Of a DNA stretch of 64,000 bases, positions 1-7,588 are shown piece by piece (position 1 is the first letter of the stretch; each line of letters opens with the position of its first letter). Both the position numbers and the translations under genes were made by a program. Source of the stretch: JAVJPJ01 sp040217295 (GTDB taxonomy: Bacteria; Pseudomonadota; Alphaproteobacteria; Rhodobacterales; Rhodobacteraceae); assembly GCA_964460185.1 (NCBI GenBank), contig CAYWTM010000002.1, forward strand, positions 1 through 64,000. Direction: 5' to 3'. The notes under the pieces were generated by a model. The model ran no database searches. It was not told where the DNA came from and saw only the letters and a program-made list of their open reading frames with translations.

Positions 1-433
1 GCCCCCAGGCCCCCATCAGGAGCGGGCGGAACACCACCAGCGTGACATAGGCAAAAATCGCGAAGCTGAAGGCGAAGGGCACATGGTACCCCATCCCGAG
101 CTTGCGGGAGATCTCGACCTCGCGCAGGGCCCAGGACACGAACGCCCCGACCGCGCAGAATGTTATGATCTGCCAAAGCCCGCCTTCCATCAGCGGTGCG
201 AACCCAAGCCCGTAGCTCAGGTCAGGTGGGGCGATGTTGATGGTCCAGGGGTTGAAGTTGCCATCCATGGCAGCCCCCCAGAAGATCAGGATCGTCCCCA
301 ACATGGCGAAAAAGGCTGTCGTCACACCGAAGAAGCCCACGTAGAACGGGCCAACCCAGAAGTCGAACAGATCGCCGCCAATCAGCGTCCCTCCGCGGAC
401 GCGGTACTTTTTCTCGAAGCTTAGCAAAGCCAT
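1..433 (-). CDS. pufL: Photosynthetic reaction centre L subunit, N-terminal part (runs off the window)
   Basis: PufL is one of the two membrane core subunits of the type II reaction centre. With PufM it binds the bacteriochlorophyll special pair, the bacteriopheophytins and the quinones. The visible 144 residues start MALLSFEKKYRVRGGTL and contain the first hydrophobic helices (around 30-55 and 85-110) and the conserved stretches NFNPWTINIAPPDLSYG and GGLWQIITFCAVGAF, all typical of L subunits. The family length is about 280 residues, so roughly half the gene and all of pufM lie beyond the left edge. It follows pufB-pufA on the same strand after a strong intercistronic hairpin. No frameshift is seen in the visible part. 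Confidence 0.96.
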   Translation of the reverse strand, partial: MALLSFEKKYRVRGGTLIGGDLFDFWVGPFYVGFFGVTTAFFAMLGTILIFWGAAMDGNFNPWTINIAPPDLSYGLGFAPLMEGGLWQIITFCAVGAFVSWALREVEISRKLGMGYHVPFAFSFAIFAYVTLVVFRPLLMGAWG

Positions 434-499
434 GCGTCTGTCTCCGCGTGTGGCGGCATATCCCCTGTGCGGTCAGCCGTCAGTGAAATCGTCGATTGG

Positions 500-529
500 C
501 TGCGGGCGGAACGGGCGTGCCGCCCGCAG
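500..529 (-). promoter_or_regulatory. Intercistronic hairpin between pufA and pufL
   Basis: There is a perfect 10-bp stem (CTGCGGGCGG pairing with CCGCCCGCAG) with a 10-nt loop, 34 nt past the pufA stop codon. A smaller 5-bp hairpin lies just before it at 541-553. There is no U-run, so this is not a classical terminator. In Rhodobacter, stem-loops at this position block 3'-5' decay and keep the pufBA part of the message more abundant than pufLM. The same role is inferred here from position and strength. Confidence 0.75.
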
Positions 530-562
530 CGATGTTCTTGCCGTCAAGGACGGGTCTCGGCT

Positions 563-727
563 TTAGTTGCCGAAGCCTGCAGTCATTGCGGCGGACTCGA
601 ACCAGTTCAAACCGGACGACAGAACCACCAGGTGGATCATTGCCGCGAGAAGGAACAGAAAGACGCCCTGCGCCACGAATACGCGGCGGGGGTCGAAAAT
701 GAGCCAGATCTTGTAGAACTTAGCCAT
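563..727 (-). CDS. pufA: Light-harvesting LH1 alpha polypeptide
   Basis: This is a 54-residue single-helix antenna protein that binds bacteriochlorophyll a in the LH1 ring around the reaction centre. It begins MAKFYKIWLIFDPRRVFVAQ. A hydrophobic helix follows with the AAMIHLVVLSS segment, whose histidine (residue 32) is the expected bacteriochlorophyll ligand. The C-terminal tail contains NWFE. The start is supported by a strong AAGGAG ribosome-binding site about 8 nt upstream. It lies 15 nt after pufB and 129 nt before pufL, with the stabilising hairpin in that gap. Length and layout match LH1 alpha chains rather than LH2, because it sits in the puf operon. Confidence 0.96.
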   Translation of the reverse strand: MAKFYKIWLIFDPRRVFVAQGVFLFLLAAMIHLVVLSSGLNWFESAAMTAGFGN

Positions 728-742
728 GTGTTAGCTCCTTCC

Positions 743-892
743 TCAGAACCAGGGCGCCCAGATGTACGTGGCGAGATGAGCAACCAGGGCGACGGCCGAG
801 AACAGCCAGAGCCCGCTCATATACACCGCGTGCAGCTCTTGCGCCTGCTCGTCGGTCAGACCTGTGAAGGACAGGTCGGAATTGTCAGCCAT
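743..892 (-). CDS. pufB: Light-harvesting LH1 beta polypeptide
   Basis: This 49-residue antenna protein is the partner of PufA in LH1. It starts MADNSDLSFTGLTDEQAQEL and continues with HAVYMSGLWLFSAVALVAHL, then ends YIWAPWF. Two conserved histidines (21 and 39) are visible; the second is the expected bacteriochlorophyll ligand. The WxPW-like C-terminus is the usual beta-chain signature. A GGAGGA ribosome-binding site lies just upstream. It is the first structural antenna gene of the puf operon, 214 nt after pufQ. That leader has only weak short dyads and presumably holds an internal puf promoter, but I cannot assign -35/-10 boxes with confidence. Confidence 0.96.
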   Translation of the reverse strand: MADNSDLSFTGLTDEQAQELHAVYMSGLWLFSAVALVAHLATYIWAPWF

Positions 893-1106
893 AAACTTTC
901 CTCCGGAACGTTAGACTGATGCCGCATACCCTGCGGCCGGGCCCCGACAAGGCCTCATTGCCCTGCCGGCCATTTCGCTTTCGCCCGATTGCTCGGGGTT
1001 TGGCGAACACGGTCTCGACTCCGGTCGTCACGCCGAGGATTTCGTCGGTCGGTTCCGCGCGCCTGATGGTCTAAATCAGGGTCTGTTACGCAGTTTTGAC
1101 TCTATC

Positions 1107-1325
1107 TCAGGCCGAAAAGATCATCGGTGTGATGATCGACGCCTGGCTCCAGGCGCGCTTGATCGGACCCTTTTCGGGAAGCTTCCCTGCCTTGATCGTC
1201 GCCAGCGCCCAGGTCAGGCAGGCAAGCGGCAACGTGGCCATGAGAATGATCCCGAAGTAGATCAGGAATTCCGTCCGGGGCGGCTTGTGCCGCGTGACGG
1301 GGGTATTGGATGAGACATCAGCCAT
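1107..1325 (-). CDS. pufQ: PufQ, bacteriochlorophyll-related regulatory membrane protein
   Basis: This is a 72-residue protein with one membrane helix (about residues 20-45, FLIYFGIILMATLPLACLTWALA). The flanking conserved pattern PRTEFLIYF and the tail RAWSQASIITPMIF match the PufQ family. PufQ affects bacteriochlorophyll supply and antenna assembly in Rhodobacter, though its exact activity is not settled. It follows bchZ by 1 nt and precedes pufB by 214 nt, which is the standard bchZ-pufQ-pufB order. Many roseobacters keep this gene. Assignment rests on position, size and the two conserved ends. Confidence 0.9.
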   Translation of the reverse strand: MADVSSNTPVTRHKPPRTEFLIYFGIILMATLPLACLTWALATIKAGKLPEKGPIKRAWSQASIITPMIFSA

Positions 1326-1326
1326 C

Positions 1327-2799
1327 TCACTCTCCCTTTGTGAAATCGAAACCCGTGGGCGCCAGTGCCTTCACGGTATCCTTGAGAACCCGCTCCGCGC
1401 CCCCGGCAAGTGCAGCCTTTTCGGCGGCATCGCGGAGAGTCTTGGCAGCGGAAATACGGGTCAGAATGGGGTGTTCGGACACGATACGGTCAAGCAGCAC
1501 CTGGGCGTCTTCGTCCCAGGGGAAATCGCGGCGCAGGGTCGTTGGGGTTGCGGCGGCGCTATCCATCTCGCTGCCCAGCGGCAGGATGTGGAACAGCGCA
1601 TCGAAAAGACCGTTGCAGACCTCCTGGATCAGGTAGGTTGCTCCCGCGTAGCCCATGAACGGCGTGCCGGTCGCGCGACGGATCGCGGCGCCCGGGAAAC
1701 TGGCCGGAATAAACGCGGGCTTGGGCCCATGCCCGGCCGCCATTTCCGCGAGATACATCTTTTCGTTGATGGACCCCATCAAGATCAGCGGGCGTTTGCC
1801 CGACACCATCGCGCGAACCTCGTCATTGTCGGTCTTGCGGCCGGCGATGCGAGCGACGGCGAAGGCACAGGGCAGGCCCATGTCTTCTTCCAGGAACAGG
1901 CGAATGCCACGCGCATAGGTTTCATTGGCGACAATCCCGAAAGACGCCGTTGCAAAGAAATCCTGCGTGACCGACCGCCACAGATCCCAGACCGGTTTGA
2001 TCGTGGAATGCTTTTCGACCTGGATGAACGGTTCCGGGTCCAACCCAAGCAGATCCCCGAGCTTGCGAAGAAACTTGGTCGTGCTTTCGATACCGATCGG
2101 CGCCTGGAGGTAGGGCTTGCCCAGGACCTCGCACAGACCTCGGCCAAATTCGCGATACATGCAGATGTTCACATCCGCATTCACCAGGTTGCGCATCTCG
2201 GCCACGTGGCTGCCAAGCGGCATGACCATGTTGACCTCTGCGCCGATCCCTTCGACCAGACGCCGGATTTCGGCCAGGTCGGACGGCATGTTGAAGGTGC
2301 CGTACATCGGCCCGAGGATGTTGACGCGGGGGGCATCGCCCTCTTCGCGCTTTTTCTCGGGCGGCATCCGGCCCTTGGTCATGCCAAACTCGGTAAAGAT
2401 CCAGGTCATCGCGCGATCGGCGCTTTCCCATTGGTCTTCGTCGATCGTGCGCGGCAGGAACCGTTGGATATTGGTGCCCATGGGCGTGACGCCGCCGCCG
2501 ATCATCTCGGCAATCGAGCCTGTGACAACCACGGCCGGCAGAGCCGGATCCAGCGTTTCCCAGGCCCGTTTCATCGCGCCTTCTGTGCCATCACGGCCCA
2601 GCTCTTCCTCGCCCAGGCCGGTGGTGACGATCGGCAGCTCATGAGGCGGAAGCGCATCGGTGTAATGCAGCACCGACGTGACTGGCAGGTTTTCACACCC
2701 GACAGGGCCATCGATGATGACCTGCAGGCCCTTTACGGCGGTAAAGGCGTAAACCGACCCCCAGTAGCCACCAGCGCGATCATGATCCTGAACTAGCAT
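1327..2799 (-). CDS. bchZ: Chlorophyllide reductase subunit Z
   Basis: BchZ and BchY form the catalytic heterotetramer of chlorophyllide a oxidoreductase, the nitrogenase-like enzyme that reduces ring B of chlorophyllide a in bacteriochlorophyll synthesis. BchX is the electron-donating ATPase. The 490-residue product opens MLVQDHDRAGGYWGSVYAF and has the nitrogenase-like GPVGCENLPVTS segment with Cys35 as a cluster ligand. It continues with VVVTGSIAEMIGGG and NILGPMYGTFN blocks. Its length is normal for BchZ. The start A of ATG is also the last base of the bchY stop (TGATG), so translation is probably coupled. The 3' end is almost joined to pufQ. Confidence 0.97.
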   Translation of the reverse strand: MLVQDHDRAGGYWGSVYAFTAVKGLQVIIDGPVGCENLPVTSVLHYTDALPPHELPIVTTGLGEEELGRDGTEGAMKRAWETLDPALPAVVVTGSIAEMIGGGVTPMGTNIQRFLPRTIDEDQWESADRAMTWIFTEFGMTKGRMPPEKKREEGDAPRVNILGPMYGTFNMPSDLAEIRRLVEGIGAEVNMVMPLGSHVAEMRNLVNADVNICMYREFGRGLCEVLGKPYLQAPIGIESTTKFLRKLGDLLGLDPEPFIQVEKHSTIKPVWDLWRSVTQDFFATASFGIVANETYARGIRLFLEEDMGLPCAFAVARIAGRKTDNDEVRAMVSGKRPLILMGSINEKMYLAEMAAGHGPKPAFIPASFPGAAIRRATGTPFMGYAGATYLIQEVCNGLFDALFHILPLGSEMDSAAATPTTLRRDFPWDEDAQVLLDRIVSEHPILTRISAAKTLRDAAEKAALAGGAERVLKDTVKALAPTGFDFTKGE

Positions 2800-4373
2800 C
2801 AGATCATCTCCTGCGCTTTGGCGGCGCGCGCCTGTTTGTCGAGCTTTTTCTGATGCATGGCGCGGAAATCGGGGCGCAGGTTCGGCGCGCCTTCCCAGAT
2901 GCCGGCGGCGTCGCCTTCGCCAACGCCTTCGAAGAATTCCTTCATGTGTTCCATGCGGCCCTTGTTGGCCATGGCGGCATTGACGACCTGTTGCAGGCTG
3001 CCGGCCCCCATCGGGCCCATCAGCGGACGCGCGGAAATCAGGTTGGTGAAATACAGGCTGGGAATGCCCAGCTCCTTGCCCTTTTGCACGACCGGCGTGG
3101 TGCCGATGGCGAGGTCGGGCTGGATGGCCTCCATCGCGGCACAGTCATCTTCGAGCGACGCGCGGAACTTGACCTTGACGCCCCTCGATTCGAGCCAGTC
3201 GACGTCAGAGGCCGACCATTTGGTCTTGGGGCAGGCAGTGCCGACATAGGGCACATCCGCGCCGCTTTCGATCAGCAGGCGGGCAACCAGAAGCTCGGAT
3301 CCCTCATAGCCCGATAGCGTGATCGTGCCCTTGATCGGGGTTGCGGCCAACGCGGTCTTGATCGCGGGCAGGAACGCGTTCTGAGCCGCGGCAATGTTGG
3401 CCGCCGGGACGCCGTAGGCCTCACCGATGTTCTTGAGCCAATCGGCGGTGCCGTCATGACCGACCGGGGCGGACCCGACGATGGTGCGACCGGCTGCTTC
3501 GAATTCACGGATGGCTGCGGTGTAGAACGGGTGGATGGCTGCAACGACCTGGCTATCCAAAGCGGAATAGAGCTCGCGCCACTCACGGCAGGGAACGACC
3601 GGACCTGCCGCCAGACCGAGTGGCGCGAGCATTCCCCCGATACCCAGAGGGTCGGCGGGGAACATTTCGCCCAACAGCGTAACTGTCGGACGGTCTGATT
3701 TACCCGAGACAGGGGCTTGTACGGGACCGGCCTCCACTTCCTGTCGGGCATAGTTGAGCATGGCACCAGCCAGGACATCCTTGGCTTCGGCATGCGTCGG
3801 GATCCCGAAACCGGGAACATCGATGCCCACAATGCGGACACCGTTGATCTCATCCGGCAACAGCCGGAGAGGCACACCGGACGCGGTGGGAACACAAAGG
3901 TTGGTGACCACGATTGCGTCGTAACGCTCGGGGTCGGCCATCTCGTGCACGGCGTCGCGGATGTCTTCAAAGAGCTTCCCCGTCACCAGGGTCTCTGAAT
4001 TGAAGGGGACGTAGCCGACCGAACGGCGTGCCCCGTAAAAATGGCTCACGAAGGTCAGGCCATAAACGCAGCACGCCGATCCGGACAGGACAGTCGCGGT
4101 GCGGCGCATGCGCAAACCCACCCGAAGCGACCCGAATGCGGGACACATCGATTGTGGCTTGTCATGGGGGCCTTTCGGGTAATCCTTGGCGTATTGATCG
4201 AGGATCTCGGATTTTCCGGCAGCGCGTGCCGCCGCCTCCATCGTCGAACCGGCATGGCATCCCATCCCGTCGCCACTTGCGGAAACAGGGCCTGTTTCAA
4301 CAGGTTCGGCGCGCGCTTCGCCACGGATCACTTCCGTGTCGGCCGCATCGTCGTATCTGATTTCCTTGTCCAT
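2799..4373 (-). CDS. bchY: Chlorophyllide reductase subunit Y
   Basis: This is the partner of BchZ in the catalytic component of chlorophyllide a reductase. The 524-residue product starts MDKEIRYDDAADTEVIRGEA. It carries the conserved PQSMCPAFGSLRVGLRM and LSGSACCVYGLTFVSHFYG segments, whose cysteines serve as iron-sulfur ligands, followed by a nitrogenase-alpha-like body (VTLLGEMFPADP, GTTPVVQKGKELGIPSLYF). I chose the ATG at 4373, 4 nt after the bchX stop. The open frame extends 34 codons further upstream, but that part overlaps bchX and reads as low-complexity shadow sequence. It is in one operon with bchX and bchZ. Confidence 0.96.
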   Translation of the reverse strand: MDKEIRYDDAADTEVIRGEARAEPVETGPVSASGDGMGCHAGSTMEAAARAAGKSEILDQYAKDYPKGPHDKPQSMCPAFGSLRVGLRMRRTATVLSGSACCVYGLTFVSHFYGARRSVGYVPFNSETLVTGKLFEDIRDAVHEMADPERYDAIVVTNLCVPTASGVPLRLLPDEINGVRIVGIDVPGFGIPTHAEAKDVLAGAMLNYARQEVEAGPVQAPVSGKSDRPTVTLLGEMFPADPLGIGGMLAPLGLAAGPVVPCREWRELYSALDSQVVAAIHPFYTAAIREFEAAGRTIVGSAPVGHDGTADWLKNIGEAYGVPAANIAAAQNAFLPAIKTALAATPIKGTITLSGYEGSELLVARLLIESGADVPYVGTACPKTKWSASDVDWLESRGVKVKFRASLEDDCAAMEAIQPDLAIGTTPVVQKGKELGIPSLYFTNLISARPLMGPMGAGSLQQVVNAAMANKGRMEHMKEFFEGVGEGDAAGIWEGAPNLRPDFRAMHQKKLDKQARAAKAQEMI

Positions 4374-4377
4374 CAGA

Positions 4378-5382
4378 TCATGCCTCGTCGTAGACGACTT
4401 CGAGGGATTTCTGCGGCGTCGCGTTCTTGCCGCGCATGTCCATGTCGGTCGCGGGCACCAGCTCGATCCCGGCACCGGTTTCGGAACCGTCGAACAGTTC
4501 CAGCAACTGATCCTGGTTTAGCGCGGTCGGCCGCATCGGAGGCGCAACGGCAACGTTTTCACCAAGGGCGGCAAACAGCGTGCCCCATTCGCTCTCGGCG
4601 GTGCCGACGATCTGGTAATTGGCGGATTTCTTGCGCAGGTCGTCGTTTTGCGGGATCGAGGCGAGGATCGGGATCTCCACCGCCTTGGCAAAGGCCTGCG
4701 CCTCGCCCGAGCCATCGTCCTTGTTGATCACCAGGCCCGCGACGCCGACATTGCCGCCGAGCTTGCGGAAATACTCCACCGCCGAACAGACATTGTTGGC
4801 GACATAAAGAGATTGGAGGTCGTTGGAGGCAACAAGAATGACCTTCTGCGCCATGTCGCGCGCAATCGGCAGGCCAAAGCCGCCACAGACAACGTCGCCC
4901 AGGAAATCGAGCAGGACATAGTCGAAATCCCAGTCATGAAAGCCTAGCTTTTCGAGCAACTCGAACCCGTGGATGATCCCACGGCCACCGCACCCGCGAC
5001 CGACCTCGGGGCCGCCAAGTTCCATCGCGAAGACACCGCCGCGCTTGAAGCAGACATCGCCGATCTTGACCTCCTCGCCGGCCAGCTTCTTGGCCGAAGA
5101 GGTTTCGATGATGGTCGGGCAGGCCTTGCCGCCGAACAGCAGGCTGGTGGTATCGGATTTCGGATCGCAGCCGATCAACAGGACGCGCTTGCCCTGTTCG
5201 GCCATCATGTGGCTCAGATTTGCCAGCGTGAAGGATTTGCCGATGCCGCCCTTGCCGTAGATCGCGATGATCTGCGTCTTCGAGGTCGGTTCACCCTGCG
5301 GCACTTCCAGCGACGGCTCTGCCGCCTCTGCCCTGAGCTGGTTGTCGTAGTCTTTGAGGTTCGGGGGTGTGTCGAGGCTCAT
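4378..5382 (-). CDS. bchX: Chlorophyllide reductase iron protein X
   Basis: BchX is the NifH-like ATPase that passes electrons to BchYZ during chlorophyllide a reduction. The 334-residue product has the Walker A loop YGKGGIGKS at residues 42-50. The two cysteines expected to hold the intersubunit 4Fe-4S cluster are at residues 131 (GRGCGGRG) and 166 (DVVCGGFG). A DPKSDTTSLLFGG block lies near residue 73, and the switch-like LLDFLGDVVCGGFG is also present. The ~30-residue extension before the P-loop is usual for BchX compared with BchL. Its start overlaps the bchC stop by 4 nt (ATGA), indicating coupling in the bchCXYZ operon. Confidence 0.97.
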   Translation of the reverse strand: MSLDTPPNLKDYDNQLRAEAAEPSLEVPQGEPTSKTQIIAIYGKGGIGKSFTLANLSHMMAEQGKRVLLIGCDPKSDTTSLLFGGKACPTIIETSSAKKLAGEEVKIGDVCFKRGGVFAMELGGPEVGRGCGGRGIIHGFELLEKLGFHDWDFDYVLLDFLGDVVCGGFGLPIARDMAQKVILVASNDLQSLYVANNVCSAVEYFRKLGGNVGVAGLVINKDDGSGEAQAFAKAVEIPILASIPQNDDLRKKSANYQIVGTAESEWGTLFAALGENVAVAPPMRPTALNQDQLLELFDGSETGAGIELVPATDMDMRGKNATPQKSLEVVYDEA

Positions 5383-6320
5383 GCGGCGTTCTCCCAGTTC
5401 AGGATCATTTTGAGACAGGCCGGATCTTCGAAGGCCGTCTGATAAGCATTCGCCGCTTGGCTCGCGGGAACGGTGTGGGTGATCAGGCCACTCAGGCTGA
5501 GCGCGCCATGATCAATCAGGTCACGGGTGGCGATCAGATCTTCGCGGGTCCATTCAGCGGCGATGCGAAAGCGCGCTTCGCGCATGAAGGCCGGCGGAAA
5601 AGCAAAGGACAGCGGTTCGGGGTAGAAGCCCGCCAACACGATCTCGCCACCCTTGGCGAGACGGCCAACCATGGTATCCAGCAAGGATCCCACGCCCGAC
5701 GCATCATAGATGCAGCCGTAATCGCGTTTCTCGTCATCATCGGGATTCACAACGGCATACCCCGTGGCGCCCGCTTGCCGGTCGGGGTTGATTTCCCAGA
5801 CAGTCGGAGCGGCACCGCCCGCGGCGATCGTCAAGCGCGCCAAAAGCCGGCCGAACACACCGTGACCGATGATCAATTCGGGCAGCTTGGTATCCATTCC
5901 GGCCAGAGCGTGCCTTGCGGTGGCCGCCAATGCCAGCAACGCGCCTTCGGGCCCCATTCCGGGGTCTATTCGCACAACCCGGTTTGCCGATGTAACCAAC
6001 CTGCTTGATGCACCGCCGAACAGGCCCTTTACGTCGCCGTAGCAATTGGCGCCGGGCACGAAAACGATATCGCCAGGCGCGTAGCCCGTGTTCGGCGCGG
6101 CCTCGACCACTTCACCGGCGGCCTCGTATCCGGGAACAAGCGGGTATCCCATTCCGGGGAACGGCGGCATGTTTCCCGACCAGAACAGTTTCTCCGTACC
6201 GGTCGAAATCCCGGAATGGCGCACGTCGACAACCAGGTCGCCCTTGGACGGATCCGACAGAGTAACCTCTCCCAGATCAAGGGTTTTCGGGCCTTCCAGA
6301 ATGACAGCGGTGGTTTGCAA
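5379..6320 (-). CDS. bchC: 2-desacetyl-2-hydroxyethyl bacteriochlorophyllide a dehydrogenase
   Basis: BchC oxidises the C3-hydroxyethyl group to the acetyl group in late bacteriochlorophyll a synthesis. The 313-residue product is a medium-chain dehydrogenase. It has an N-terminal GroES-like part (HSGISTGTEKLFWSGNMPPFPGMGYPLVPGYEA, shown by GTEKLFWSG and PLVPGYEAAGEV), then a nucleotide-binding part beginning IIGHGVFGRLLARL. The start codon appears to be TTG at 6318-6320 (M-Q-T-T-A-V-I-L-E-G-P-K); there is no in-frame ATG nearby. BchC homologues begin with a similar AVIL..PK motif. Two PpsR sites and a promoter lie just upstream. It is the first gene after crtF in the crtEF-bchCXYZ-puf superoperon. 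Confidence 0.95.
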   Translation of the reverse strand: MQTTAVILEGPKTLDLGEVTLSDPSKGDLVVDVRHSGISTGTEKLFWSGNMPPFPGMGYPLVPGYEAAGEVVEAAPNTGYAPGDIVFVPGANCYGDVKGLFGGASSRLVTSANRVVRIDPGMGPEGALLALAATARHALAGMDTKLPELIIGHGVFGRLLARLTIAAGGAAPTVWEINPDRQAGATGYAVVNPDDDEKRDYGCIYDASGVGSLLDTMVGRLAKGGEIVLAGFYPEPLSFAFPPAFMREARFRIAAEWTREDLIATRDLIDHGALSLSGLITHTVPASQAANAYQTAFEDPACLKMILNWENAA

Positions 6321-6381
6321 AAGGATGATCCCGGTCCTTGGAAGCGACGCACGAAGAATCTTCGCGCTGCGACATTTCGAC

Positions 6382-6399
6382 TGTCAGTTTAGCCTGACA
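6382..6399. promoter_or_regulatory. PpsR/CrtJ binding site, bchC promoter, proximal
   Basis: TGTCAGTTTAGCCTGACA matches TGT-N12-ACA exactly and is itself largely palindromic. PpsR (CrtJ) is the redox- and light-responsive repressor of bch, crt and puc genes. This copy covers the -10 element of the bchC promoter, so binding would block RNA polymerase. Confidence 0.85.
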
Positions 6400-6413
6400 C
6401 TTTCAGATGTCAA
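6386..6413 (-). promoter_or_regulatory. Sigma-70-type promoter of bchC
   Basis: Read on the minus strand, a perfect -35 TTGACA (6408-6413) is followed after 16 nt by TAAACT (6386-6391), about 65 nt before the bchC start. Both boxes lie inside PpsR sites. The same arrangement is known for the bchC promoter of Rhodobacter capsulatus, where CrtJ competes with sigma-70 RNA polymerase. Confidence 0.75.
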
Positions 6414-6425
6414 TCTGAATGGACA
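6408..6425. promoter_or_regulatory. PpsR/CrtJ binding site, bchC promoter, distal
   Basis: TGTCAATCTGAATGGACA is a second exact TGT-N12-ACA match. It is separated from the first by 8 bp and covers the -35 element. Paired sites at this spacing allow cooperative tetramer binding in Rhodobacter. Confidence 0.85.
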
Positions 6426-6442
6426 CTAATGTATGATCTTCG

Positions 6443-7585
6443 TTACGGTTTTCTGGCTTCCACGACCGACGTTATGAACGGTCGCGCCGTCGGGCGTTGG
6501 GCTATTCCGGCGAAGCCGGCCGCCGCGAGATGGTCCCCGATATCTGCCGCGCTGCGCGCGCGCCCCGTGCCCATCGCCATGCAATACAGGCCGAAATAAG
6601 CGTCGCCCGGCCGGTTGGGCCTGGCCCCGCCCGACATGGGTTCCGATATGATGATCCGCCCACCTTTCGGCAGGGCCTCGTAGGCTTTGGCCAACAGCAT
6701 CGCGACGGTGTCATCGCCATGATCGTAGAGCACCCGGATCAGGCTGATTGCATCCGCACCCCGGGGCAGCGGATCGGTGCGGAAACTGCCACCCGTGATC
6801 CTTGCGCGGTCGGAAAGACCGGCAGCGTCGAACCGGGCCCTTGCCCCGTCAATGACCACGGAAAGGTCGAAAAGATGAAGGTTCAGAGACGGATTCTTGC
6901 GTCCGGCGGCCGTCAGGAACGCGCCCGTCCCGCCGCCGACATCCAGCAAGGTATCGACATTGCGAAGATCGAGAACGCGCAAAGCTTCATCCGCCACAAG
7001 GGTCTGGCTTTGCGCCATCAGCTCGGAATAGACTCGGGCGGTTTCCGGATCGCTTTCGCCGGTCGCGCCGAACACATAGGGCCAGAACGCGGCCAGTTCG
7101 GTATTCTGCCCATCGCGAAAAAACGCAACTGGGTCAGCCATGTCGCGATACAGCACGTCGTGGTGCCGGATCATCTGCGAAAGGCCCGGAATTCCGGGAA
7201 GCGCCGCGCCAAGCCGGCCAAGCGCATAACGATTGTCGCGCTGCAACCTGAGCAACCCCAGCGACGCCGCCGCCTGACACAGGACACGCATGCGATCCGG
7301 GTTCAGACCGCAGCGCAGGGCCAGATCGTCGGCACTGCGCGGCTGGCTTGCGAGGTGATCGGCCATGTCGAATTGCACAAAAGCCATCAAGACCTGGCTG
7401 TGCAGGAAACCCGCCACCAGGTCGAAAAGCGCCTCACCATCGCGACGCGCCACGCGCGCGGCGAAAGGTGTCCGCGCGGCCCAGGATTGGAATTTCGGGG
7501 ATCTCAGCAGCGCCGTGCGCCAGCCATAGAAACGATCCGACAGACTGGTGCGGTTCAGGCTGGCCTGCTGGTCCGCCAAAGCCAT
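6443..7585 (-). CDS. crtF: Carotenoid O-methyltransferase (demethylspheroidene / hydroxyneurosporene type)
   Basis: CrtF puts the methoxy group at C1 of acyclic carotenoids in the spheroidene pathway, using S-adenosylmethionine. The 380-residue product has an N-terminal winged-helix dimerisation region (about 50-130) and a class I methyltransferase fold. Motif I LLDVGGGTGAFL lies at residues 213-224, and DAISLIRVLYDHGDD and PKGGRIIISEPM come later, as in the acetylserotonin-methyltransferase-like family to which CrtF belongs. It starts 3 nt after the crtE stop. The 122-nt gap before bchC holds the two PpsR sites. The start ATG is at 7585. Confidence 0.95.
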   Translation of the reverse strand: MALADQQASLNRTSLSDRFYGWRTALLRSPKFQSWAARTPFAARVARRDGEALFDLVAGFLHSQVLMAFVQFDMADHLASQPRSADDLALRCGLNPDRMRVLCQAAASLGLLRLQRDNRYALGRLGAALPGIPGLSQMIRHHDVLYRDMADPVAFFRDGQNTELAAFWPYVFGATGESDPETARVYSELMAQSQTLVADEALRVLDLRNVDTLLDVGGGTGAFLTAAGRKNPSLNLHLFDLSVVIDGARARFDAAGLSDRARITGGSFRTDPLPRGADAISLIRVLYDHGDDTVAMLLAKAYEALPKGGRIIISEPMSGGARPNRPGDAYFGLYCMAMGTGRARSAADIGDHLAAAGFAGIAQRPTARPFITSVVEARKP

Positions 7586-7588
7586 CGC

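Noticed and set aside
1285..2796. 503-codon open frame opposite bchZ
   Set aside because: It is the antisense shadow of a clear BchZ; no domain, no ribosome-binding site and arginine/alanine-rich composition typical of GC-rich shadows.
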